DNA from: Fischerella muscicola SAG 1427-1 = PCC 73103
Lineage (GTDB): Bacteria; Cyanobacteriota; Cyanobacteriia; Cyanobacteriales; Nostocaceae
Assembly (NCBI RefSeq): GCF_000317245.1
Contig: NZ_AJLJ01000061.1
Span: forward strand, 62,001-126,000
Direction of reading: 5' to 3'
DNA: 64,000 nt
Position 1 is the first letter of the stretch; each line of letters begins with the position of its first letter. Position numbers and translations under genes: made by a program. Shown piece by piece: positions 45,175 through 55,795 of this stretch. The notes under the pieces are model-generated. The model was not told the origin of the DNA and ran no database searches. It saw only the letters and a program-made list of their open reading frames with translations.

Positions 45175-45576
45175 ATGTTTGATATAGATGCGATCGACAA
45201 ACTTAGGAGATTCGTGAATATGTTGCAAGGAACCTACTTATTATTTTGTATTCTTGGCTTGGCTTTACCTTACTCCCAGTTTATTCCATTTCTCTTAGAA
45301 CACGGTTTGAACATCCATTTGTTTTTGGAACAGCTTTTTACTAATCATATTTCCGCTTTCTTTGGTATGGATGTAATTGTCTCAGCAGTCGTTCTTTTAG
45401 TATTTGTGTTTCGGGAAGGAAAACGCTTAAAAATGCGTTTTCTCTGGGTTTATGTTCTCAGCACTCTTACGATTGGCGTTTCCTTTGCACTGCCATTATT
45501 TCTTCTTATGCGACAGCACCAGTTAGACAAACAAACTGCTTGCTTCCAAACACAATATGAAGATTCACTCTTGTAG
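45175..45576 (+). CDS. DUF2834 family membrane protein within the devBCA locus
   Basis: The 133-residue protein has three or four predicted membrane helices: MLQGTYLLFCILGLALPYSQ, then FGMDVIVSAVVLLVFVFREG, then VYVLSTLTIGVSFALPLFLL. This matches DUF2834, a small membrane family of unknown function. The start listed is ATG at 45175; a later ATG encoding MLQGTYLL is possible. It lies 27 bases after devB, where devC would normally follow, so it is an insertion into the usual gene order or an accessory subunit. Confidence 0.75.
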   Translation: MFDIDAIDKLRRFVNMLQGTYLLFCILGLALPYSQFIPFLLEHGLNIHLFLEQLFTNHISAFFGMDVIVSAVVLLVFVFREGKRLKMRFLWVYVLSTLTIGVSFALPLFLLMRQHQLDKQTACFQTQYEDSLL

Positions 45577-45770
45577 AACTTTGCTAATTTTGTTGCGACT
45601 GTTCCGCAGAAAAATTCACCCTTGGACAACCTTAGTGACAGCTGGTTGCAAAATTATTTACTCCTGCGGAATCGAACAGGAACGAGAAAAAGTCCGCTTC
45701 TTAATTGCAACAACAAAAATCGACTTCGTAAGTGTTTACCAATTTTTAAATGACTTGTTGTGGTGAAACT

Positions 45771-45872
45771 ATGATTACTTTTGAAATTCTAATTCTTAAA
45801 GAATCACAAATTGATGAAGCAAGCGAAATTCTGACAAATTCATTTAAGAAGTTTTTATTTTTGTTTAGTTAA
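45771..45872 (+). pseudogene. Truncated N-terminus resembling a GNAT acetyltransferase
   Basis: ATG at 45771 opens 33 codons reading ILILKESQIDEASEILTNSF, similar to the start of GNAT-family acetyltransferases (an I..ESQI.EA..IL..SF pattern), and then stops. The acetyl-CoA-binding part is missing. With the doubtful frame at 45557-45766 just before it, the 400-base gap between the DUF2834 gene and devC looks like the residue of a decayed gene or genes. Confidence 0.4.
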
Positions 45873-45982
45873 TTTCTCAAAATTTGTGTACCCTGCGGGA
45901 AGCCGCACTGAGGGGCGTTTACATCTGTGTACATCTGTGTTCGTTTCTTAAAATAGCTTTTACCAAATTTCAAAGAATCACC

Positions 45983-47146
45983 ATGCTTACCAAATTCTTT
46001 CGTCGCATTCCCTTAGCATGGCTGCAATTAAAGAAAGAAAAAACACGCTTAATAGTAGCCCTTGCAGGTATAGGTTTTGCCGATATGCTAATGTTTGTAC
46101 AATTAGGACTATTAGATGCCCTATTTGATAGTGCCACAAAGCCTCACCAAAATTTACAGGCAGATTTAGTTTTAATTAATCCCCAGTTTCAAACATTATT
46201 CTACGTCAAAAGTTTTTCCAGAGAGAGATTGCAGCAAACCTTAGCCTATGATGGGGTAAAATCCGTTCGTCCCCTATATGCTGATATTGCCCAATGGCGT
46301 AATTCTCAAACTCGCTTCAGTCGAGGAATTTTGGTGTGGGGAATTGATCCAGCCAACCCACCTTTTAATTTTCCGGAAGTGAACCAGCATCTAGATCAGC
46401 TCAAACAATTAGATCAAGTATTATTCGATCGTGCTTCTCGCCCAGAATACGGTGCAATTCCAAACTTAATCAAACAACACGGGAGTGTTGAAGCACAAGT
46501 TAATAATCAAAATATGCAAGTGGTAGGTTTATTTCAGCTAGGTGCTTCTTTTGGTGCTGATGGTAACATCTTAACTAGTGATTCTACCTTTCTCAAACTT
46601 TTTCCTAACTACCAGCCAAATCAAATTGCAGTTGGACTAATTAACCTTGAATCTGGTGTCAATGTAGAAAAAGTGCGATCGCAACTACAAGCAGGCTTAC
46701 CAAACGATATCAAAGTAATAACTCCCCAAGAATTCGCCCAAATCGAGATTGACTATTGGGGTAATCAGGGAATCGGATTTATCTTTGGTATGGGAGTAGC
46801 GGTAGGGTTCATTGTTGGGATTGTGATTGTTTACCAGATTCTCTATTCTGATGTGTCCGATCACCTACCGGAATATGCCACCCTCAAAGCAATGGGATAT
46901 AGCGATCGCTATCTCATGATCATGTTAATGCAAGAAGCTTTATTGTTAGCAGCATTAGGATTTATACCCGGATTAGCACTTTCGATAGGGCTGTATCAGA
47001 TTACCTACGCTGCCACTTTACTCCCTGTAGGTATGAAACTCAACCGTGCCATATTTGTACTGTGTCTAACAATTATTATGTGTAGTGTTTCCGGGATTAT
47101 AGCTATGCGAAAACTCCGCGCCGCTGATCCCGCAGATATGTTTTAA
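45983..47146 (+). CDS. devC: ABC transporter permease, DevC family
   Basis: The 387-residue protein has the FtsX/MacB-like permease layout: an N-terminal helix after LAWLQLKKEKTRLIVALAGI, a large periplasmic domain (about 50-265), and three C-terminal helices (MGVAVGFIVGIVIVYQILYS onward) ending in AMRKLRAADPADMF. ATG at 45983 begins MLTKFFRRIPLAWLQ, as DevC proteins do; an upstream extension to 45884 is not supported. It works with DevB and DevA, whose gene follows 60 bases downstream. Confidence 0.9.
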   Translation: MLTKFFRRIPLAWLQLKKEKTRLIVALAGIGFADMLMFVQLGLLDALFDSATKPHQNLQADLVLINPQFQTLFYVKSFSRERLQQTLAYDGVKSVRPLYADIAQWRNSQTRFSRGILVWGIDPANPPFNFPEVNQHLDQLKQLDQVLFDRASRPEYGAIPNLIKQHGSVEAQVNNQNMQVVGLFQLGASFGADGNILTSDSTFLKLFPNYQPNQIAVGLINLESGVNVEKVRSQLQAGLPNDIKVITPQEFAQIEIDYWGNQGIGFIFGMGVAVGFIVGIVIVYQILYSDVSDHLPEYATLKAMGYSDRYLMIMLMQEALLLAALGFIPGLALSIGLYQITYAATLLPVGMKLNRAIFVLCLTIIMCSVSGIIAMRKLRAADPADMF

Positions 47147-47206
47147 CTCGGTTATTTGTCATTTGTCATTCATATTGAACAATCAACCTACTAACCACGA
47201 GTACTT

Positions 47207-47917
47207 ATGCAACCTGTAATTTCAATTCAAAATCTCAATCACTACTTTGGCAAAGGTAATCTCCGTAAGCAAGTCTTATTTGACATTAACTTAGATATAT
47301 ATGCAGGAGAAATTGTAATTATGACGGGGCCATCTGGTTCAGGAAAAACCACATTATTAACTTTGATGGGTGGTTTACGTTCTGCCCAAGAAGGTAGTTT
47401 AATAATATTAAACCAAGAAATGTGTGGAGCCAATAAAAAACAGTTAACACAAATTCGCTGTCAAATTGGCTATATTTTTCAAGCACATAACCTCATGACA
47501 TTTTTAACAGCAAAACAAAATGTTCGCATGTCCCTAGAATTACATGAAGAGATGTTAGAGCAAGATTTGAATGGAAAAGCAACTGCTATTTTAGAGCAAG
47601 TTGGTTTAGGAAATCGCGTTGATTATTATGCAGAAAACTTATCAGGTGGGCAAAAACAAAGAGTAGCGATCGCTCGTGCATTAGTAAGTCATCCGAAAAT
47701 AGTTTTAGCAGACGAACCTACCGCCGCCCTTGATAAAAAATCTGGGCGAGATGTAGTAGAATTAATGCAAAAATTAGCCAAAGAACAAGGTTGTACAATT
47801 TTAATGGTGACGCATGATAACCGGATTTTAGATATAGGCGATCGCATCATTTATATGGAAGATGGTTATCTCAAAAGTGATGATGTGAGTACAACTTCTT
47901 CAAGTCAAGTTAATTAA
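47207..47917 (+). CDS. devA: ABC exporter ATP-binding protein, DevA family
   Basis: The 236-residue cytosolic ATPase has Walker A MTGPSGSGKTTLLTLMGGLR (about 39-58), a Q-loop in CQIGYIFQAHNLMTFLTAKQ, signature YAENLSGGQKQRVAIARAL, Walker B KIVLADEPTAALDKKSG and the switch histidine in LMVTHDNR. It is of the LolD/MacB type and completes the DevBCA exporter. The spacing and strand support one transcription unit running from the TetR gene or from devB. It is followed by hairpin element F, which probably ends the transcript. Confidence 0.93.
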   Translation: MQPVISIQNLNHYFGKGNLRKQVLFDINLDIYAGEIVIMTGPSGSGKTTLLTLMGGLRSAQEGSLIILNQEMCGANKKQLTQIRCQIGYIFQAHNLMTFLTAKQNVRMSLELHEEMLEQDLNGKATAILEQVGLGNRVDYYAENLSGGQKQRVAIARALVSHPKIVLADEPTAALDKKSGRDVVELMQKLAKEQGCTILMVTHDNRILDIGDRIIYMEDGYLKSDDVSTTSSSQVN

Positions 47918-47924
47918 CTGAGAT

Positions 47925-47994
47925 ATGCACGATTCCTCGACTTCTCAAAGAAGTCGGGGATCTTGTTTTTCATGAATGATTTAGGATCGCTATA
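47925..47994. mobile_element. Hairpin MITE-like repeat, copy F
   Basis: The stem CGACTTCT-CAA-AGAAGTCG continues to TCCTCGACTTC against GAAGTCGGGGA, and the right end TTTAGGATCGCTATA resembles the terminal repeat of copy E. The left terminal repeat is degenerate. It lies directly after devA and can double as its terminator. Confidence 0.6.
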
Positions 47995-48077
47995 GTGTTT
48001 TAGTTGACTTTAGTAGACTTATACTATGAGCCTTCAAATTCATTTCAAGGCAATTTAATTTGAGTAAGTTTTTATTT

Positions 48078-48836
48078 TCATTCTCTATTCACAAAATATT
48101 TTTCAATAACTGATTTCCACACTAAGTATGCTTCACCATTCAAATGTAGACCATCTTTCGTATATCTAATGTCTAATTTATTTTCTGAATCTGCAAAATG
48201 AGAAAATAAATCTATATATTTATAATTATACTTAGTTGCAAGTTCTCTCAAACCTATATTTAACTTTAAAATATTGTTATTGTCTTGCCAATATAAATAA
48301 ATTTTATTGTTAACAGGTAAAACACTTTGAATAAAAATTTTTGAATTAGGTGTTTTTTCTCGAAACTCATGCAAAATCTTTTCATAGGAAGCTAAAGTTT
48401 GAGCAACTGATTTGTGAACATTGATTAAATCATTAATACCTACCATTAAAAATATTTGCTTTGGCTTTGTCCTTAATATTGTCTCCAAACGATCCAAAAT
48501 TCTCTCGGTTGTATCTCCAGATATGCCCCTATTTTTCACATTTATATTTGACAATAATTCTATCCATTCTCCTTCATCAGTTATACTATCGCCCAGCATA
48601 ATAATATCAGATTCTGATTGTGGTAGTTTTGTAAATTGATGTATTTTATGCCAATAATAGGGAGGATAGATATTTAGATTACTAACTTTTTTGAAATCAA
48701 AAATATTTTTCAAATTAGAAAATATATAAAACGCTCTACTGGGACTATAAATCAATAATCCTAAAATGCTCAAGCATAAGATATTAATAATAAAAGAAAA
48801 TGATATTATCAGTGGTAATTGTTCTCTTATTGCCAT
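48078..48836 (-). CDS. GDSL/SGNH family hydrolase with N-terminal membrane anchor
   Basis: The 252-residue protein has a hydrophobic N-terminal anchor (about 9-30), then an SGNH hydrolase domain. Block I, DIIMLGDSITDEGEW, carries the nucleophile serine (about 84). Block II has NRGISGDTTERIL with the glycine, block III MVGINDL with the asparagine, and block V YTKDGLHLNGEAY with the Asp-His pair. It probably deacylates or deacetylates a lipid or polysaccharide on the outer face of the membrane. The gene is unusually AT-rich, suggesting accessory origin. It is convergent with devA. Confidence 0.88.
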   Translation of the reverse strand: MAIREQLPLIISFSFIINILCLSILGLLIYSPSRAFYIFSNLKNIFDFKKVSNLNIYPPYYWHKIHQFTKLPQSESDIIMLGDSITDEGEWIELLSNINVKNRGISGDTTERILDRLETILRTKPKQIFLMVGINDLINVHKSVAQTLASYEKILHEFREKTPNSKIFIQSVLPVNNKIYLYWQDNNNILKLNIGLRELATKYNYKYIDLFSHFADSENKLDIRYTKDGLHLNGEAYLVWKSVIEKYFVNRE

Positions 48837-48940
48837 ACAAAACTAAATAGTAATTTAATCATAATCATACTAAAATACTGTCTCTTTGTACTATCTGAAC
48901 TCCGCATCTTCGTGGTAAAAAAATCATATTTATAGTTCAA

Positions 48941-49948
48941 CTACATATCTTCAGAAGTGGTGATAAAACTTTTGACTCGCTGCCATACCTTTTCTAACAA
49001 ATCTGGACTTGCAACATTAAACCACTCAATTTGAGGATAAGCACGAAACCAAGTACGTTGACGTTTAGCAAATTGTCGAGTGTGTAAAATAGTTAATTCT
49101 TTTGCCTGTTCTAAAGAAATATTCCCAGCCAAATATTGCTTAATCTCTTGATATCCTAAAGTATTTAGTAAAGGCAAGTCAGCACCGTATTTTTGGCAAA
49201 GGTACTCCACCTCCGTGACTAAACCATCTGCAATCATTTTCTCAGTGCGCTGAGTAATGCGATCGCTCAAATGAGTAGCATCACAATCTAAACCTATTTG
49301 TAAAATCGGATAACTTGGGGGATTTTCTCCCTGTTGCTCAGAAATGGGGCAACCAGTGACGTAAAATACCTCTAATGCTCTTAAAGTCCGTACAGAATCG
49401 TTGGGGTGAATCTTTGCTGCTGCAACTGGATCAACCTGTTGTAGCATAGCGTAGATTTGCATTTGACCAATACATTCCAGCTGCGATCGCAACTCCTGTT
49501 GTGGTGCTACCCTGGGAATCTTCATCCCTTGAGTTATTGACCGAATGTATAAACCAGTACCACCTACCAGGAAGACTGGGGAATCGGGAGTGTGGGGAGT
49601 GTGGAGAATAGGGGAAGTCAAAATGCTTCCTATGTTGTCTCCCTTGTCCTCCTTGTCCCCCTTGTCCCTCTTGTCTCCCACCCCCCCTTGTCCCAAAATC
49701 AGGGCTTGCGCTTGCGCCTGATAATCTGCTACAGTCATCACTTCTGTGGGATTGCATATATCTATCAAATAATGTGGAACTAATTTCTGTTCATCTAGAG
49801 TTGGTTTTGCTGTACCAATATCAAAATCCCTGTATACTTGACGGGAGTCTGCACTCAGGATTACAGTATCTAATCGCATAGCTAAAGCTAATGCTAAACC
49901 TGACTTACCCGTTGCCGTCGCACCACAAATCACAATTAATTTAGTCAT
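48941..49948 (-). CDS. miaA: tRNA dimethylallyltransferase with repeat-derived insertion
   Basis: MiaA transfers a dimethylallyl group to N6 of A37 in tRNAs reading UNN codons. Motifs are the P-loop ICGATATGKS (about 7-16), ADSRQVYRDFDIGTAKPT, VFLVGGTGLYIRSITQGM and the C-terminal TRQFAKRQRTWFR. The protein is 335 residues, longer than the usual 300 or so. The surplus is at about residues 87-124 (GVGDKRDKGDKEDKGDN and on to HTPHTPDSP) and is encoded by CTTGTCC/TCCTTGTC units of the same style as the intergenic repeats. The catalytic motifs are intact, so the enzyme is probably active. Single gene, divergent from gyrB. Confidence 0.94.
   Translation of the reverse strand: MTKLIVICGATATGKSGLALALAMRLDTVILSADSRQVYRDFDIGTAKPTLDEQKLVPHYLIDICNPTEVMTVADYQAQAQALILGQGGVGDKRDKGDKEDKGDNIGSILTSPILHTPHTPDSPVFLVGGTGLYIRSITQGMKIPRVAPQQELRSQLECIGQMQIYAMLQQVDPVAAAKIHPNDSVRTLRALEVFYVTGCPISEQQGENPPSYPILQIGLDCDATHLSDRITQRTEKMIADGLVTEVEYLCQKYGADLPLLNTLGYQEIKQYLAGNISLEQAKELTILHTRQFAKRQRTWFRAYPQIEWFNVASPDLLEKVWQRVKSFITTSEDM
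49577..49690. repeat. Spacer-type repeat sequence inside miaA
   Basis: Tandem eight- to nine-base units of the CTTGTCCYC type (about 49640-49678) and GTGGGGAGTGTGG-like words lie in frame within miaA. The same word families occur in non-coding spacers of this window (for example 22435-22480), which suggests that a repeat invaded or expanded in this gene. Confidence 0.65.
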
Positions 49949-50122
49949 TGGTCATTTGTCAAAAGTTAGTTGTTAAGAATTCTCCTTATCTCCCTTGTCC
50001 TCCTTATCTTCCTTCCCAATTTTTAATTATTAATTGTTTTGTCCCCTCACACACTTACTTCAATCAGAGGATTGGAATCCCTATTTGAATTTAGCAGCAA
50101 ATTGCCCTACAGTCGCCTATAA

Positions 50123-52141
<2,019 letters not shown>

Positions 52142-52535
52142 ATGGGAGGGGAAGGGAGACACGGGGGACAAATCAATTCAAAATACCTGCGGTAGGCGCG
52201 TATCCCTCACGGGACGCTTTGCGACTCAGCGACTTGGTGGAAGTAGCCGCTTTGCGTCTACGCGTCTACAAAATACCCTTCGGGAACGCCAAAGACGTAC
52301 AAAATTTAAGAACTTGTTGCCCAATCCTCGATCCCTGTTCTCTGTTCCCTGTTCCCTGTTCCCTCGGATTCCTATATTGCTAATCTATTTAATCCAATTT
52401 GCTATATATTAGAAAAATTCAACATTTTTTAACAATTGTGTAAAACAAAAAATAAAGATTGTTTTTTGAAAAGTGGTTTTAATATCAAATTTTTAAATCA
52501 TAGATCTCACTCTTTTGTTAAAAATTTTTTGCAGA

Positions 52536-52583
52536 ATAACTTCTATCTCAACATTCCTCCCGGAGTGTTGAGATAGAAGTTAT
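52536..52583. repeat. Perfect 18-base inverted repeat downstream of gyrB
   Basis: ATAACTTCTATCTCAACA (52536-52553) is exactly complementary to 52566-52583, with a 12-base GC-rich centre (TTCCTCCCGGAG). It is followed by the TTGTTGTTCAC word that also flanks the MITE-like hairpins. It is a possible terminator or small hairpin element. Confidence 0.6.
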
Positions 52584-53471
52584 ACAAACTTGTTGTTCAC
52601 AAAATTTACGTGTTTATATGACAAATTGTCAAAGCGATCCCACAAGATATAGGAAAATTTAAGAAATTTACCAAGATTTGGATAGTCAAAACGCATCTCA
52701 TAAGCTACAACTTTGGGTAGAGTAACAACTTAAATGATCATTAGGGTATATGCTTGAGAGTTAACTCAGCAAAAGGTTTTAGGGTGTTGAGTAATCTCAA
52801 GGATATGAAGAACTGCACGTGTTTCGATACCTTGACTCATATCGATATGGTTTTGCTTTGAGTTACAAACTGAAATTTCTTGTCCTGACAGTTGGCGTAA
52901 CATCATGCTAATAGACAGTTTCAATATTGATACCTATCACCAGAGAATCTACGACTGTATAATTCGCACTCGTACTATGCAATTTTGTTCTGCGTGAGCT
53001 AATATCGTTAGTCTTGCTGTCAAATCTTTTCTGAATTGATTAAAATATTCGGTGTATACAATAAAAAGAGTTTGTCAAGTTGCGAAGGGTTGAATTTTTA
53101 ATAATGCGCTAACCTGTGATTAAGATCGAATTAGCCATATCTAGAAATCTTCGGTCTTTCGGCTGATTCTGCCAAAGCCTCAACTCCTCAGTTAGGTGAT
53201 TTGGCTCCTCGACAGGTCTAGTGATTTCATGAAAGCGCCATGACTCTAAATTGGGAATTGAGTCTGTGGTCTCATGCCTACTCTAACAAGCATGAGAGTG
53301 GCTGTTACTAAAAGACAAATGTAAATCCCAAATTAGTAATTTATGAAGGAAGTGTAAAAATGAATGCACTTTAGCGTTTAAATGGAATTAACCAAAAGTT
53401 GACTTTTTCCATAAATGTTGTAGGTAACACATTGAATCTGATACAAGTGGGTTTACCTAATTTTTAAGGTA

Positions 53472-53582
53472 ATGATGATGCTACGAAAATTCCAAAAAGT
53501 TTTAGAGAAAGTTTCAGTGTATGGGTGTCATTTTCAACGTCTTTTTGGTAAAACAGGCTTTACATTACCTCGCTTTACTTGA
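53472..53582 (+). CDS. Possible 36-residue basic small protein
   Basis: Three successive ATG codons at 53472 open a 36-codon frame (MMMLRKFQKVLEKVSVYGCH and so on, ending LPRFT) with AAGGT four bases upstream. The product is basic and amphipathic, with no known domain. It lies in the long sigA upstream region; it could be a leader peptide, a small protein, or chance. Confidence is low because nothing but the frame and a weak ribosome site supports it. Confidence 0.25.
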   Translation: MMMLRKFQKVLEKVSVYGCHFQRLFGKTGFTLPRFT

Positions 53583-54025
53583 CTCAATTAGTTCATTAAT
53601 GCCACATAAAGAGAGTGCAATTTCTGTGAAACAGGCTACAATCGGAACAGTCTTTTCAAAAAAAATCTTCCAACAGTCATAATTTTTTGTATGGAGTGGT
53701 AAATTTTTTTAGCAACATGAGTCTTTTTTAGACCAGTTCAGTAAACACTTGTGTTGCCCGGCGACACATATAAAGTTTACTAGGAATGAGGAAATTTACC
53801 TTTGGGAGTACTACTGTGGTAGAAAGAAATACAGAGTTTAGAATTTACTACTTGTATTGGAGAGCTATACCACTGTTGTCTCAACAAAAGGTAAAAGTTC
53901 CGAACATATCAATCAGCCAAATTAGCTAGAAACCCTCTTAATCAAAAGGCAATATAGCTCATTAAATTAAGAGTGGTAAGAACATCTTGAGTAATTGATT
54001 CTGCAAGGAGCATGAGGAACGCGGC

Positions 54026-55204
54026 ATGAACCAGGCTAACAACGTACTCGATATTGATTATCAGCCTGACCTAGAAATTGAGATGAATCAGCCTGAAATT
54101 GAGTTAGAAGAACTCTTATTAGTAGACGAAGAGGACTTGCTGATCAATGATGATGGCGAGCTCGATGAAGAATTTTTAGAACCTCAGTCTGATGAGGACG
54201 ACGCAAAGTCTGGGAAAGCCGCAAAATCGCGTCGTCGGTCACAAAGCAAGAAAAAGCACTACACCGAGGATTCAATTCGTCTTTACCTACAAGAAATAGG
54301 GCGAATTCGCCTGCTTCGGGCTGACGAAGAAATCGAATTGGCACGTAAGATTGCAGATTTACTAGAATTAGAGCGAGTTCGCGATCGCCTACAACAGCAG
54401 TTGGAACGCGAACCTCAATACAGCGAATGGGCAGAAGCAGTACAAATACCCTTACCACAATTCCGTCATCGCCTGCATGTTGGTCGTCGGGCGAAAGACA
54501 AAATGGTACAATCTAACCTGCGTCTTGTAGTTTCAATTGCCAAGAAGTACATGAATCGTGGTTTGTCTTTCCAAGATTTGATTCAGGAAGGTAGCCTCGG
54601 TTTGATTCGTGCTGCTGAAAAGTTTGACCACGAAAAAGGTTATAAGTTTTCTACATATGCTACATGGTGGATTCGTCAGGCGATTACCAGAGCGATCGCT
54701 GACCAATCCCGAACAATTCGCTTACCTGTCCACCTCTACGAAACCATCTCTCGCATCAAAAAGACTACCAAGCTGCTTTCTCAAGAAATGGGGCGTAAAC
54801 CAACTGAGGAAGAAATTGCTACCAGGATGGAGATGACTATTGAGAAGCTGAGATTTATTGCTAAATCAGCCCAGTTACCAATCTCTTTGGAAACACCCAT
54901 TGGTAAAGAAGAAGATTCCCGACTCGGCGATTTTATTGAATCTGACGGCGAAACTCCAGAAGACCAAGTTTCTAAAAACCTCCTGCGCGAAGACTTAGAA
55001 AAAGTCCTTGATAGTCTCAGCCCTCGTGAACGCGATGTTCTGCGATTGCGCTATGGTTTAGACGATGGTCGGATGAAAACTTTGGAAGAAATTGGACAAA
55101 TTTTCAATGTCACCCGCGAACGTATTCGGCAAATTGAGGCGAAAGCACTTCGTAAGTTACGCCACCCCAACCGTAACAGCGTTCTCAAAGAATATATCCG
55201 ATAA
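54026..55204 (+). CDS. sigA: Principal RNA polymerase sigma factor SigA (group 1, RpoD)
   Basis: This is the housekeeping sigma-70 factor directing transcription of most genes. The 392 residues contain an acidic N-terminal region (about 1-60), region 1.2 ([16 protein letters not shown]), region 2 ([20 protein letters not shown], then [20 protein letters not shown] for -10 recognition), region 3, and region 4 with [18 protein letters not shown] and [18 protein letters not shown] for -35 recognition. The length and acidic head match cyanobacterial SigA rather than group 2 factors. The long gene-free region upstream suggests complex promoter control. Confidence 0.95.
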   Translation: MNQANNVLDIDYQPDLEIEMNQPEIELEELLLVDEEDLLINDDGELDEEFLEPQSDEDDAKSGKAAKSRRRSQSKKKHYTEDSIRLYLQEIGRIRLLRADEEIELARKIADLLELERVRDRLQQQLEREPQYSEWAEAVQIPLPQFRHRLHVGRRAKDKMVQSNLRLVVSIAKKYMNRGLSFQDLIQEGSLGLIRAAEKFDHEKGYKFSTYATWWIRQAITRAIADQSRTIRLPVHLYETISRIKKTTKLLSQEMGRKPTEEEIATRMEMTIEKLRFIAKSAQLPISLETPIGKEEDSRLGDFIESDGETPEDQVSKNLLREDLEKVLDSLSPRERDVLRLRYGLDDGRMKTLEEIGQIFNVTRERIRQIEAKALRKLRHPNRNSVLKEYIR

Positions 55205-55206
55205 TC

Positions 55207-55248
55207 ATTGGTTATTGGTCATTGGTCATTGGTCATTGGTCATTGGTC
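55207..55248. repeat. Heptamer tandem repeat (ATTGGTC)6
   Basis: Six ATTGGTC-type units (the first ends in T) follow the sigA stop by three bases. Related ATTAGTC/ATTGGTC strings occur at 9287-9320 and shorter ones at 23235 and 49946. Confidence 0.85.
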
Positions 55249-55299
55249 ATCAGCCTTGCACAAATGACAATTGATTAATAACTAATGACAAATAATAAG

Positions 55300-55336
55300 A
55301 AACCTGGGAGTGTTAGTTCACCCCAGGTTTTAATTT
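55300..55336. terminator. Terminator hairpin between sigA and the HLIP gene
   Basis: AAACCTGGGAGTG pairs with CACCCCAGGTTT (one bulged A) around a TTAGTT loop and is followed by TTAATTT on the plus strand. It sits between convergent genes and could terminate both. Confidence 0.65.
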
Positions 55337-55382
55337 ATCTATCTATTTAGTGATGTCCTATAAAAACTTCTGGTTTTAAAAT

Positions 55383-55562
55383 TTACAGAATGCCCCAGAA
55401 GTGTAAAAATCCTTGACCAGAAAATAATTCAATCAGAGCAGCAGCTAAAAAGCCGATCATCGCCAAGCGACCGTTCCAAATTTCTGCTTGAGGAGTAAAG
55501 CCCCAACGCCAAGCGTTACGATCTTCGATTACAGGAGCTGTGATTTTTGTTGTATCTTGCAT
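55383..55562 (-). CDS. High light-inducible protein (HLIP, chlorophyll a/b-binding-like)
   Basis: The 59-residue thylakoid protein has one membrane helix carrying the chlorophyll-binding signature in [20 protein letters not shown] (E-x-x-N-x-R-x-A-M), preceded by [12 protein letters not shown] and ending [12 protein letters not shown]. HLIPs bind chlorophyll and carotenoid and protect photosystem II assembly and chlorophyll synthesis under strong light. ATG at 55562 is preferred over a GTG at 55571, since GGAG is eight bases upstream of the ATG. It converges with sigA through a shared terminator. Confidence 0.93.
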   Translation of the reverse strand: MQDTTKITAPVIEDRNAWRWGFTPQAEIWNGRLAMIGFLAAALIELFSGQGFLHFWGIL

Positions 55563-55717
55563 GACTAGCACTCCAAACTGAATTTACAAAGGTTTATTAG
55601 CCTTTGTTAACTAATATAACAACTCTTTTAAGAAATGCAACTTTTATGAGTATCGCTTTTATTACATTGACTTATAGTATGTATCAATTGAATAACTTAT
55701 TCAAAAGATAAAATGAG

Positions 55718-55753
55718 GGATCGGGGAAGGTGGGGCCCCACCTTCCCCGATCC
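55718..55753. terminator. Perfect 36-base palindrome after the topoisomerase A gene
   Basis: GGATCGGGGAAGGTGGGG is followed at once by its exact complement (centre between 55735 and 55736). On the minus strand, 43 bases after the stop, it is followed by TCATTTTATCTTTTG, so it can act as a terminator. The CCCCGATCC words beside it are spacer-repeat in style. Confidence 0.6.
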
Positions 55754-55795
55754 CCGATCCCCGATCCCTTTCCCAACTTCAGCAAAAGGTCTACT

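Larger units (their letters stand above)
52142..54025. other. Long gene-free stretch upstream of sigA
   Basis: About 1.9 kb with no clear gene. At 52142-52380 are GC-rich dispersed repeat words (GCGTCTACGCGTCTACAAAA and heptamers of TCCCTGT). At 52536-52583 is a long inverted repeat, listed separately. Positions of about 52700-53060, read on the minus strand, give short coding-like fragments broken by stops, which could be a decayed gene. TCTCATGC and GCATGAGA near 53271-53298 form a hairpin. Part of the remainder is presumably the long promoter and leader region of sigA. A small frame at 53472-53582 is listed separately. Confidence 0.45.

Noticed and set aside
45557..45766. 69-codon frame between the DUF2834 gene and devC
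   Set aside because: It overlaps the end of the DUF2834 gene, lacks a ribosome site and resembles no family. It is more likely decayed DNA, although it could be part of the same remnant as the GNAT-like fragment.
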